From the NCBI RefSeq assembly GCF_036898095.1, contig NC_090745.1, positions 79,676,654 to 79,740,653 on the forward strand: 64,000 nucleotides of DNA, written 5' to 3'. The first letter of the stretch is position 1, and every line of letters begins with the position of its first letter. This stretch comes from Palaemon carinicauda (lineage: Eukaryota > Arthropoda > Malacostraca > Decapoda > Palaemonidae). The notes under the pieces are model-generated. The model searched no databases, had not been told where the DNA came from, and worked only from the letters and a program-made list of their open reading frames with translations. The translations under genes and the position numbers were made by a program. Below, piece after piece: positions 19,120 to 28,392 of this stretch.

Positions 19120-21389
19120 AGTAGCTGCCCTACTTAGACGGATTTTCCCTTGTGTTATCTTTATCGCTTTGCATCTTCGCTATGTCGTTACCTTCAGCCT
19201 CGCCTTCTTCTGGAAAGTTGAGTACAAGGTTCCAGTATTGTTTAATTAAGCTCTGGCCGTAAAGTAAATATTATTTTGCGAAATAATTGATGTTTTGTGG
19301 CAGAGCTGTGCCTCTACCGGACCCGCCATTTTATGGCGTCGTTGTTGTTTTGCATGTCTTATTTAGTTAGCCACAACAACGCTTCCGGCATTATATACTA
19401 ATCGAATACATTAGTTTATTTAGTCTTCATAGCTAGGAACTTTTATATCATGTTTAGACGCTTTTTATCGGTCATCGATTGACCTCATACCAGTCGGCTA
19501 CTATAGCCCCCAGGCCAGGAGCCTACATACAAGTGTTCATGCATGATTTATTAGTGATCCTAGACTAAGTTATGAAGATAGTGGCATTATTATTTTACAA
19601 TACTTTTGACAGTGATGCAAATGTTTTCGCCTTCAGGGACCATATAGGGGATAGGCTAGTCAGTGATTCTTTCTAGCCTAACCTAACCTTAGGACCCCTA
19701 TATGCTTCCTTCATCCCCTGCCTTGGCATTCCCTCTATTTAGCCTTGATCCCTTTTCTGAGTAAAGGGATTAATTGTCTAATAGAGTATATATCGCCTCT
19801 CGGCCCTCCCTAAAGGAATGAACCCCCTTTAGGATTGCGTCTGAGAGTGAGGTTAGGCTAGCCTACCTCTATGGCTAGGATAGTCTATGACTTTCCTGCG
19901 ATAGCGATATGTCTTCTTCCTTGCCTAGTTCAGGACTTTTAGCCCTGTTCTAGGTCGGGTTAGGAAGGTTTCTCTGTTCCATGCTAAAACTGTACTCTTG
20001 CACCGTTTTAGCCGATCAGCCTGATCTTAGGTTAGGGAGTGTCCTCCCTTCCCTTAGTGGCCGCTCTGGTACAGAAACCCTTCCTGGGAAGACCTCTCTC
20101 TTCTCCCTCCCCACCTATCTCTTGTATAGCCTAGCCTATGCTTAGGTTAGTTTATTCTCATCTGTCCCCTGTCCTACAACTCCTCCTTAGGGTGGATGAG
20201 TAGGGCTACCCGAGCTTCCCTGTGCAGTCCGCTCTGGTACATATACCTTCATAGTGTCCTATAAGGTTAGTTACTAGTATAGTTCTGCATATGGGAGTCT
20301 CCCCCCCCCTCCCCTCTTGGGTGTTCCCTAGCCCTCCCTTGGGCTACCTAGCTCCCGGTCCCTAGTGACCCCTGCTTATGGATGTTAGAGCCTGCCTCTA
20401 TCATGGGTACACCCTCTCAGGGAGGGGGAGGGATGTCTGGAACCCTGACGGTACTTCCTGCATCCCTTCCCCCCTCCCCCTGTCTCTCTATCTATCCGGG
20501 TGCCGGTCTCTTGCCGCCTCTACTGTCGGCAATACCTGCCTCCTTCTTGGTGACTTCCCTACCCTTGCCGCCAGCCCCCCGTGTACCGAGGGACTGCCGG
20601 CTGCCGCCGGCTACTACCGGCGGCTCTCCTACTCCTATCTAATCGTCCGCTTGCCGGTCGATCACCGGAGTGCCGGCATATACTGCCGGCAACCCGATAC
20701 TACCTGTACCATCCTTATCCCAGTCACCAACCTGGCATCCTCCGGCTGCCGGAGCCGCCGCTTCCTGCCGGCGTGCCGCCGTTGTGCCGGCGGCCGCCAT
20801 CCTGGTATCTAACTGACTTTTGAAAATTGTCTGTTCTAATGCCAGAATCTATGCGGGAGCGAGCTCCGGCATGCCGGCGGCTTGCCGGATGCCCCAGAGG
20901 CGTCAAGAATACTTGCACCCCCTCACTGTAGCTATCATAAGACTAGGATAGCCCTACATAGCAAATAGATAAGCTGCTTTTGCTTTTAAGATCAGTACCT
21001 AGTACTGCTCTATTAGTGATCATGCTGTCTCTTTGCATTCTTCTAATTCCAGCATGCTATGTGCATCTTAGCACGGCTGGTTGCCAGAAGCAGTTACCTT
21101 TAATGAGGCCTTCTGGCTCTTAACTGGGAACCGAATGAATTCGATCCCAATCTTGTCCTTGGTTTTCCATGGAGTTCCAAAATAATGGGAATCCTAGGAA
21201 ACTATATCCAATGATCTCGGTCATTTGGATTATCCCAGGACCAAGCTTATGGTAACCAGCCGGGCGAGATGCATGGAGCGTGTTCTCCTTTACTGTTTTC
21301 ATTCTCTATGCATCACACCTTCTTTAAGTTAAAATTAATGATTAATATTAACTTAGTTTAAGAGCCATTCTTATGACTCCCCCATACTC
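19120..21389 (+). other. DIRS copy 3 long 5' leader
   Basis: About 2.3 kb with no conserved ORF. It shares organisation with copy 2 and short matches with copy 4 (for example the GTCTTATTTAGTTAG block near 19358). A GCCGGC-rich block lies at 20580-20895. It ends at a splice-acceptor-like site. Confidence 0.7.
20580..20895 (+). repeat. GCCGGC-rich block in DIRS copy 3 leader
   Basis: Repeated TGCCGGC and CCGCCGGC words, positionally equivalent to the block of copy 2 but different in detail, so the character is conserved more than the exact sequence. Confidence 0.75.
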
Positions 21390-21412
21390 ATTTTCTCTTT
21401 CTTCCACAGGAG
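21390..21412 (+). promoter_or_regulatory. Splice-acceptor-like site before gag, copy 3
   Basis: TTTCTCTTTCTTCCACAG ends at 21409, directly before GAG GAG CAG ATG. The position relative to gag is the same as in copies 1, 2 and 4. The donor-like sequence found 129 nt downstream in copies 1 and 2 is absent here. Confidence 0.55.
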
Positions 21413-21418
21413 GAGCAG

Positions 21419-23368
21419 ATGAAGTGTGACTTCGCCTTCTGCGCTGTGAAACGCCCGCAGTTTTACGGGCATACGGCTTGCAGGACTCACGCCCCTTGTG
21501 CAGACAAGAAAGGGGATTTGAAGTTCTGGAATCCACTGGATTGTACGGTCTGCCAGGCCCACCTAGTTGAGGCCTTCCATAACCCTCCCTCAGCGGAGGT
21601 TAGAGACATTTCTCGTGAAAAGCTGCGCAAGTGGGTGCGTGGCTTTCAGAAAAATGCTACCGGACCGTACCTGGCCACCGAAGAACTGAGGTCCCTGTTG
21701 TTCCCTAAGGCCTCCCCTGACTCAGTGGTTCCAAAAGAAGCAATCCCCACTGTCCAAATTACGGTGGAACCTGATGTGGTCATGGCTCAGTCCATGCACG
21801 AGTGTCGTTTAGATTCCGAGGATGATGAACAGATCTCTGACGTCTCGGAAGACACGGAGAAGACGCTTATGGCTCAAGGAGCCGAAGAGGACGAAGACAA
21901 GGTGGAATACACCGAGTCGGAGCTTGGAGCTCCTCCCTCATCCATCCCTCCGCCTACTCCTACACCGACGGATGTGTCCATTCCGTCTACCTCCTCGACC
22001 CCGGATCCTTCCTCTTCTACCCAAGAACTGATCCGGCTGATTAGAGCTGTCATGGACGACAGACTGAAGGAGAACCAGGAGTCCATCAGGTCAATGATTG
22101 GATCCAGAGAACCGAAGAAGATTTCGGTCAAGGATCTCCCAGCTTGCTCTCATGCCAACCCGTGGAGGTATGCAGAGCATATGGTTATTGCGACCGGCAG
22201 GATCTTTGTTAGTGACAAGATCGGCACGGTCCCGTTGGAAGATGTGGAGTTCTTCCCAAGCTTCGAGGCCTACCCGGACTGTTACGTCCGGCTTCGTTCC
22301 GAACCTGCCTCGAAGGAAGAGACCGAACCTAAAGAAGAGATAGTGTTCGATCTCGCAAAGGGCCAGGCTATGCTAGCCTCCGCATTTAAGAGTAGGGGCT
22401 TTACCTGCTCTAAGCTTCCAGCCTTGAGCAAGAAGCATCCTACATACGTCGCACCTGACACTGCGGTTCTTCCTTTCTTGGAAAAGGCCTTAGCTGCATG
22501 CCTTAAAGCGGCGGAAGAAGGAAAACCCTGCCCTGCACTGGAGGAGTGCAGACCCTTCTCCATCGTGACCCCCCCTGACGCTCGACACTGGAAAGATGTT
22601 CAGCATACTTTCGTCGTGGGTAGGCTCGATCCTGACGTCGCCGGACGTCAGTTTAATGAAGACCTCCCTAAGCTCAATGATCACCTCCTTCGCCGGGAAC
22701 AAGACACGAAGGAGAGGCTTGCGGCATCTCTTTCTCATCAAGTCCAACTGGAAGTGATGGCCTGTGACACAAGAGTACCTGATCACTACATGGTACTAGC
22801 CAAATCCCACTTACTTACAGTAATGAAGGACTTGTACCATTTCATAAAGGCTCGTAGAGCCTGTCGTGAATTCGTGTTTGCCGGTGCCACCGTGAAACAC
22901 GAACCCCGGAGGCTGATTTCCTCCAACATCTGGGGAAAGCACCTGTTTCCTTCTGACCTTGTCAAGGAAATAACTGACAGAGCCGCCACGGAGAATAGGA
23001 ACCTTCTCCACAAGTGGGGCATGTCCAGAAAAAGGAAACCCTCTCAGGACGATGGACCTCAGCCTAAGAGGAAACCACAAAAGCCAAAACCCCAGCAACG
23101 TCAGCAACGACGTCAGTTTCCGGGACCCGCTACCTCCCAAGTGGTTGCCCAACCACAGCAGACCTTTCAATTGGTCCCCCAACCGGTGTTGTCACAGTCA
23201 CCGGTCTTCACCCCTGCCTTTGAGCAACCATCCACTACCTTTCATGCCAAAGGTAGAGGCTCGTCCAGGGGTGCAAGCAGAGACGCATCTCGTCGTCCCT
23301 CCAGAGGTAGAGGAGGAAAGGGAGCTAGCGGCCGAGGCAACAAGTCCTCGGGACACCAGAAGCAATGA
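21419..23368 (+). CDS. DIRS copy 3 gag-like protein, intact
   Basis: 649 residues from the ATG at 21419, three codons after the acceptor-like site. The N-terminus has Cys3, Cys8, His18, Cys21, His24, Cys27, Cys42 and Cys45, a likely zinc-binding cluster. Then come WVRGFQKN, an acidic and Pro/Thr/Ser-rich linker (about residues 120-205), the NPWRYAEHM block, the RRACREFVF block and an Arg/Gly/Ser-rich basic tail. It ends at a TGA followed by AGT, as in copy 2; the recombinase frame continues in the same phase. The RT ORF overlaps its last 300 bases in the +1 frame. Presumed structural protein; no named domain recognised. Confidence 0.88.
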   Translation: MKCDFAFCAVKRPQFYGHTACRTHAPCADKKGDLKFWNPLDCTVCQAHLVEAFHNPPSAEVRDISREKLRKWVRGFQKNATGPYLATEELRSLLFPKASPDSVVPKEAIPTVQITVEPDVVMAQSMHECRLDSEDDEQISDVSEDTEKTLMAQGAEEDEDKVEYTESELGAPPSSIPPPTPTPTDVSIPSTSSTPDPSSSTQELIRLIRAVMDDRLKENQESIRSMIGSREPKKISVKDLPACSHANPWRYAEHMVIATGRIFVSDKIGTVPLEDVEFFPSFEAYPDCYVRLRSEPASKEETEPKEEIVFDLAKGQAMLASAFKSRGFTCSKLPALSKKHPTYVAPDTAVLPFLEKALAACLKAAEEGKPCPALEECRPFSIVTPPDARHWKDVQHTFVVGRLDPDVAGRQFNEDLPKLNDHLLRREQDTKERLAASLSHQVQLEVMACDTRVPDHYMVLAKSHLLTVMKDLYHFIKARRACREFVFAGATVKHEPRRLISSNIWGKHLFPSDLVKEITDRAATENRNLLHKWGMSRKRKPSQDDGPQPKRKPQKPKPQQRQQRRQFPGPATSQVVAQPQQTFQLVPQPVLSQSPVFTPAFEQPSTTFHAKGRGSSRGASRDASRRPSRGRGGKGASGRGNKSSGHQKQ

Positions 23369-25247
23369 AGTGCTTCCGGTGGGAGGAAGACTCCGCCAAT
23401 TCCAGGATCGTTGGACCTTCGATCCCTGGGCACACAGCATCATCAAGAACGGTCTAGGCTGGAGTTGGACGCAACCACCCCCAATCTTCCAGCGGTTCTT
23501 CCAACAATCGACCCCCATTCTGGAAGAATATGTTCTAGACCTCTTGAACAAGAAGGTGATAAGGAAGGTAAAGTCCACCAGGTTCCAAGGGAGACTGTTT
23601 TGCGTTCTCAAGAAGGACTCAGACAAACTCAGAGTCATTCTGGACTTATCCCCCCTCAACAAGTTCATAGAGAACAACAAATTCAAGATGCTGACGCTTC
23701 AACAAATAAGGACCCTTCTGCCTCAAGGTTCCTACACGGTCTCTATAGACCTGGCGGATGCCTATTGGCACATTCCAATGAACCATCACGCTTCCTCCTA
23801 CCTAGGATTTCGACTCCAAAGGAAAAGCTACGCCTTCCGGGCCATGCCATTCGGCCTCAATGTGGCCCCTCGGATCTTCACAAAGCTGGCGGATGCCATA
23901 GTACAACAGCTCCGCCTAAGAAACGTCCAGGTGATGGCCTACCTCGACGACTGGCTAGTCTGGGCTCCATCGCCCGAAGAGTGTGCAAAGTCTTGCAACG
24001 AAGTTACCCAGTACCTAGAACACCTGGGATTCAAGATCAACGAGAAGAAATCTCGCCTCTCTCCAGCTCAGAAGTTTCAGTGGTTGGGAATCCACTGGAA
24101 TCTTCAGTCACACCGCCTTTCCATCCCCCAGAAGAAAAGGAAGGAAATAGCAGGGTCTGTCAAGCGACTACTGAAATCCAAACGCATTTCAAGACGACAG
24201 CAGGAACGAGTTCTAGGCTCTCTACAATTCGCCTCAGTGACAAACCCAGTGCTTCGCGCACAGCTAAAGGATGCCGCGGGAGTCTGGAGACGCTCGGCAT
24301 CCATCGCTCGAAGAGACCTCAAGAGACGGCTTCCAAACAGACTTCGACGCCTCCTAAAGCCGTGGTCGGAAGCAAAGGCCCTGAAAAGGTCCATTCCTCT
24401 CCAACACCCTCCTCCATCACTCAACATCCAAACGGATGCCTCACTGGAAGGCTGGGGAGGTCACTCCCACCTGAAACAAGCTCAAGGGACCTGGTCTCCA
24501 CTATTCAAGACGTTCCACATAAACATCTTGGAGGCCATGGCGGTCCTTCTAACTCTGAAGAAGTTATCCCCGCCGCCCTCGATCCACATCCGTCTAACCC
24601 TAGACAACTCGGTGGTAGTTCGTTGTCTCAATCGCCAAGGCTCAAGATCGCCCCAGATAAATCAGGTGCTTCTCCCAATCTTCCGTCTGGCGGAGAAGAA
24701 GAAGTGGCACCTGTCTGCAGTTCACCTACAAGGATTCCGCAATGTGACAGCGGATGCTCTATCTCGGACAAACCCGATAGAGTCGGAATGGTCTCTAGAC
24801 GCAAGATCATTCTCCTTCATCTCTCATCAAGTCCCAGAACTTCAGATAGATCTCTTTGCAACGAGCGACAACAATCAACTTCCTCTGTACGTAGCCCCGT
24901 ACGAGGACCCCAAAGCAGAAGCGGTGGACGCCATGTCACTGGACTGGAACAGATGGTCCAAGATATACCTGTTCCCTCCCACCAACCTTCTGTTGAAAGT
25001 CCTCTCCAAACTGAGAACCTTCAAAGGGACAGCGGCCCTAGTGGCTCCCAAGTGGCCCCGGAGCAACTGGTACCCCCTGGTCCTGGAGCTGCAGCCCAAG
25101 CTGATCCCTCTCCCGGGCCCAGTTCTCTCTCAACAAGTACAGAAGTCGACTGTCTTCGCTTCATCATCGAAAATCAAGGACCTTCATCTCATGATTTTCT
25201 CTCCCTTGCCGCAAAGAAGAGGTTTGGGATCTCGAAGAAAAGTCTAG
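23052..25247 (+). CDS. DIRS copy 3 reverse transcriptase / RNase H / methyltransferase-like protein
   Basis: 731 residues from the ATG at 23052, inside the gag 3' end; it is unclear if this ATG is used, because copy 2 has none here. RT: catalytic Asp233 (SIDLADAYW) and Asp299/300 (YLDD). RNase H: Asp462 (QTDAS), Glu494, Asp518 and Asp568 (TADALSR). The following DLFAT and LFPPTN segments match the DAM-like methyltransferase position of DIRS1-like elements. All catalytic residues are present and there is no stop or frameshift. The protein would copy element RNA into circular DNA. Confidence 0.93.
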   Translation: MDLSLRGNHKSQNPSNVSNDVSFRDPLPPKWLPNHSRPFNWSPNRCCHSHRSSPLPLSNHPLPFMPKVEARPGVQAETHLVVPPEVEEERELAAEATSPRDTRSNEVLPVGGRLRQFQDRWTFDPWAHSIIKNGLGWSWTQPPPIFQRFFQQSTPILEEYVLDLLNKKVIRKVKSTRFQGRLFCVLKKDSDKLRVILDLSPLNKFIENNKFKMLTLQQIRTLLPQGSYTVSIDLADAYWHIPMNHHASSYLGFRLQRKSYAFRAMPFGLNVAPRIFTKLADAIVQQLRLRNVQVMAYLDDWLVWAPSPEECAKSCNEVTQYLEHLGFKINEKKSRLSPAQKFQWLGIHWNLQSHRLSIPQKKRKEIAGSVKRLLKSKRISRRQQERVLGSLQFASVTNPVLRAQLKDAAGVWRRSASIARRDLKRRLPNRLRRLLKPWSEAKALKRSIPLQHPPPSLNIQTDASLEGWGGHSHLKQAQGTWSPLFKTFHINILEAMAVLLTLKKLSPPPSIHIRLTLDNSVVVRCLNRQGSRSPQINQVLLPIFRLAEKKKWHLSAVHLQGFRNVTADALSRTNPIESEWSLDARSFSFISHQVPELQIDLFATSDNNQLPLYVAPYEDPKAEAVDAMSLDWNRWSKIYLFPPTNLLLKVLSKLRTFKGTAALVAPKWPRSNWYPLVLELQPKLIPLPGPVLSQQVQKSTVFASSSKIKDLHLMIFSPLPQRRGLGSRRKV
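23369..24952 (+). other. 528-codon stop-free frame overlapping RT/RNase H, copy 3
   Basis: Same phase as gag and recombinase, starting immediately after the gag TGA, and the same length as in copy 2. The two peptides differ at many positions, yet neither has acquired a stop. The translation status is unknown and no domain is recognised. Confidence 0.5.
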
Positions 25248-26179
25248 ACTTCCTAGAGGAATACAAGACCGAATCCACGAGACGGCAATATGAATCATCC
25301 TGGAGGAAATGGGTCTCCTTTGTCAAGGCAAAAAATCCTAAAGAAATCACCATTGATTTCTGTATGTCCTTCTTCATTCACCTTCATGGACAAGGATTAG
25401 CAGCCAATACGATTTCAACCTGCAAATCGGCCTTGACTAGACCAATTCTATATGCTTTCCAAATTGATCTGTCCAACGACATCTTTAACAAATTACCAAA
25501 AGCATGTGCTCGCCTACGCCCAGCACCCCCTCCGAAACCGATCTCCTGGTCACTAGACAAGGTACTCCATTTCGCCTCTAACTTGGACAACGATTCATGC
25601 CCCCTCAAGGATCTGACTCAGAAAGTCATATTTTTATTTGCTCTCGCCTCGGGAGCTCGAGTCAGCGAAATAGTGGCATTATCAAGAGAAGAGGGACACA
25701 TCCTGTTTGCTGATTCAGGAGAAGTGACCCTCTCCCCTGATCCGACGTTTCTCGCTAAAAACGAATTACCCACCAAAAGATGGGGCCCTTGGAGAATATG
25801 CCCCCTGAAGGAGGATGTCTCTCTATGTCCAGTAGAGAGTCTCAAGGTCTATCTTCGCAGAACTTCGAACTTTGGTGGAGGCCAACTCTTCAAAGGAGAA
25901 ACATCGGGCAGCGACCTGTCACTGAAACAATTAAGAGCGAAAATCACCTACTTCATTCGCAGAGCGGATCCGAACAGTACACCCGCTGGTCATGATCCTA
26001 GAAAAGTGGCATCGTCTCTGAACTTCTTTCAGAGCATGGACTTTGAAAGCCTTAAAAACTTTACGGGCTGGAAGTCCTCGCGAGTTTTCTTTAAACATTA
26101 TGCGAAACAAGTGCACGAAGTCAAACATTTTGTGGTAGCCGCAGGTAGTGTTATGAAACCTGCACCTAACTCTGCGTAG
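24953..26179 (+). CDS. DIRS copy 3 tyrosine recombinase, intact
   Basis: 408 residues from the shared ATG at 24953; the frame is open upstream to the gag stop. It has FLEEYKTESTRRQYES and LAANTISTCKSALTRPI in the N-terminal half. The catalytic residues are Arg (SGARVSEIV), His and Arg (HDPR), Trp (TGWKSS) and the nucleophile Tyr (FFKHYAK), equal to positions 750, 861/864, 887 and 897 counted from 23411. The set is complete. It overlaps the RT ORF end by about 295 bases. Confidence 0.93.
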   Translation: MVQDIPVPSHQPSVESPLQTENLQRDSGPSGSQVAPEQLVPPGPGAAAQADPSPGPSSLSTSTEVDCLRFIIENQGPSSHDFLSLAAKKRFGISKKSLDFLEEYKTESTRRQYESSWRKWVSFVKAKNPKEITIDFCMSFFIHLHGQGLAANTISTCKSALTRPILYAFQIDLSNDIFNKLPKACARLRPAPPPKPISWSLDKVLHFASNLDNDSCPLKDLTQKVIFLFALASGARVSEIVALSREEGHILFADSGEVTLSPDPTFLAKNELPTKRWGPWRICPLKEDVSLCPVESLKVYLRRTSNFGGGQLFKGETSGSDLSLKQLRAKITYFIRRADPNSTPAGHDPRKVASSLNFFQSMDFESLKNFTGWKSSRVFFKHYAKQVHEVKHFVVAAGSVMKPAPNSA

Positions 26180-26969
26180 AACAGTGAGTTACTTGGGACT
26201 CTAACTCTTCGGGTGCCTATGTTGACCCTCGAGCGATTCATAGTGATGTCTAAAAACACTTAGTGCTTTTATAACTGTTCTTATCCCAGGTGAAATGTCA
26301 TAGTGTCACACAAGTGCCGCATGCCTTGAGCATGATGTGTTGTTTAAAGACTTGCGTTCCTCGAGAACGAGTACCTACTAATCCTGAAATTCCTTTTCAG
26401 ATTCAAGAGCAAGCCTTTATTTCTATGTACATTATTATTACTGTAAATGAACTTTACTTTTGCTGTAAATTATTTAATTTCTGCATTGTGAAATAAAATT
26501 TCTATTTTATTACTTATGCGTCTCTTTCAGCTCCTACCTACTATGAAATACATACTGTCATAGTTTTATTTATTCCTCCTCTCTTATGGTCATGAAGAAT
26601 TTAAGATGTCTAATCCTAAATTATATTCACCCTGTCTCAGTAAGGTTCCTACACGAATACTTACTTCTGATAACCAAGAGATGAACTCTATACACAGTGC
26701 CCAACCACCACTGGCCTAATTCAGAATGTTCCTATACAAATATCAAACATTCTGCTTCATCTCTAAGTTCTTAAAAGTTCTTCTGTCAGGATGAATAGCC
26801 CTTCAATACCACTTTGACGTCGGCATAGCCCATGGGAACTTCCTACCAATGGGGGGCAGGATACTTCGTTCCTATGGTTCTTTACCTAAGATTACTTTGC
26901 TGTTTTGTCAATGCCTAGGCACTTAACACTGGGGGAAAATCTACCACGATACATTGATTCTCTGGTACT
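26180..26969 (+). other. DIRS copy 3 3' noncoding region with poly(A) signal
   Basis: Opens with CTCTGCGTAGAACAGTGAG-like sequence shared with copies 1 and 2. AATAAA is at 26492-26497. There is no coding sequence. Confidence 0.6.
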
Positions 26970-27065
26970 CTTCCATCAGGACGCCATGGCTTGAGCCCAA
27001 AAAACGGATTTTGAGCGAAGCGAAAAATCTATTTTTGGGTGAGATAGCCATGGCGTCCTGATGGA
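26970..27065 (+). repeat. DIRS copy 3 internal complementary region
   Basis: Reverse complement of the left tip followed by reverse complement of the right tip. On the other strand the joint reads AATCCGTTTTTTGGGCTC. Same structure and length as in copy 2. Confidence 0.92.
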
Positions 27066-27145
27066 CCCTCCCTACTACTTCGTCCAGTTTTGTTCCCACC
27101 CTACACAATTGTATCATGGTGATGGGCAGCAACTGGCGTCAGGAT

Positions 27146-27531
27146 AAAGACGGGCGTGACGTCATTAGAGCAATGGCGTCCGTTTGTTTACGTCTCGAGT
27201 ATCAGTAGTAGCCACGAGTGAGATTAGCTGTGGAACGGCTCCCAGCTATTCTCAGCCCTTACACACCGAAGCATTAACTCTGTTCGAGGTGGAGATAGCT
27301 ATGTGGCACGTTCAGACATGCGTGTCCCCTGTTGTATTACGATGTCTTAAAGGGAAACCTTTGAGATACTCGCTCCAGAAGTTAGAATTCTGTGATAACC
27401 TGTGGTTAAATTCTCTGGGAATATCTTAGTAGTCTTATACCCAAGGAAGCTACCAAACAGGAACCTTCCATCAGGACGCCATGGCTATCTCACCCAAAAA
27501 TAGATTTTTCGCTTCGCTCAAAATCCGTTTT
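27146..27531 (-). repeat. DIRS copy 3 right inverted terminal repeat
   Basis: Reverse complement of 18756-19119 plus the outer extension ending TCAAAATCCGTTTT. Gypsy A sequence (ATGAAACAAG) follows at once. Confidence 0.92.
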
Positions 27532-28392
27532 ATGAAACAAGAAGGTTTGCTCTACCGTGTGATTGGGTCGGTTAATGCACCTGCTGACCAGGTAGAGGTA
27601 ATTAGACAGCTAGTTGTGCCGGAAAGGTATAGGAGTAAGTTGTTATATTTTAGTCATGAACATAACCTCGTGGGTCATTCCGGGGTTAGGAAGACCTTTC
27701 AGAAATTGGTACAGCATTTCTTTTGGCCCCAGATGTGTCGTGAGGTTAAGAAACATGTGTTATCTTGTATGGTGTGTCAGATTGTGGGGAAACCGAACCA
27801 AAAGATCCCTAAAGCCCGTCTTATTCCCATTCCCTCAGTAGGTGAACCTTTCAAGGAGGTAGTTATAGATGTAGTGGGCCCTCTTCCGCGGACACGCGGA
27901 GGTAATGAATATCTTCTAATCATGGTTGATAGGGTGACGCGTTTTCCTGAGGCTATCCCTCTGAGGAGTATTCGGGGTGAGAAGGTGGTGGAAACATTAA
28001 TTGGATTTTTCACTAAATTCGGCATTCCAAAGGTTTTACAATCAGATTGTGGCACTAATTTTACAAGTAAATTTTTTAGAAAGAGAATGGTTAAACTTGG
28101 TGTTAGTCATGTTACTTTTTCTCCTTACCACCCTGTACCTAATGAGTATTTGGGTTTCTCTCCTTTCGAACTTGTATTTGCCCATAATATACACGGTCCT
28201 CCTGACGTGGTAAGAGAACATTGGGAAGGAGAGACATCTGAAGTTAATGTTTTAGATTACGTTTCTAATTTACAGGTGAAACTGAGGAGAGCTTGGGATT
28301 TTGCTCAAGAGAATTTACATAAAAGTCAGTTTTTGATGTAATTTAATCATGACATAAGTACCAAGGTTCGTATCTTTAAGCCTGGAGATCGT
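27532..28392 (+). pseudogene. Gypsy A integrase, internally deleted
   Basis: HHCC zinc-binding N-terminus (HEHNLVGHSG, then CMVCQ), then the core with the first Asp (VVIDVVGPL) and second Asp (LQSDCGTNF). After FSPYHP the sequence jumps to VPNEYLGFSPFEL; the roughly 40-residue part with the catalytic Glu, seen in Gypsy B as GMVERMNG, is missing. A TAA at 28339-28341 interrupts the frame, which continues in phase into the GPW module. The first residues of the ORF as drawn from 27481 come from the DIRS terminal repeat and are not part of the gene. Confidence 0.85.

Larger units (their letters stand above)
18756..27531 (+). mobile_element. DIRS1-like retrotransposon copy 3, complete, inserted in Gypsy A
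   Basis: About 8.77 kb with inverted terminal repeats (18756-19119 and 27146-27531), an internal complementary region (26970-27065) and intact gag, RT/RNase H and recombinase ORFs. It forms a subfamily distinct from copies 1 and 2: its tips read CATGGCGTCC where theirs read CATGTCGTCC, and protein divergence is larger. The insertion splits a TTT codon of Gypsy A with no target-site duplication. Confidence 0.95.

Noticed and set aside
20378..20823. Overlapping ORFs of 80-144 codons in the copy 3 leader
   Set aside because: They lie in the GCCGGC-rich leader and are not conserved in copies 2 or 4; they look like GC-driven open frames.
27481..27531. N-terminal extension of the Gypsy A integrase ORF (MAISPKNRFF)
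   Set aside because: It is the translated tip of the DIRS right terminal repeat and belongs to the insertion.
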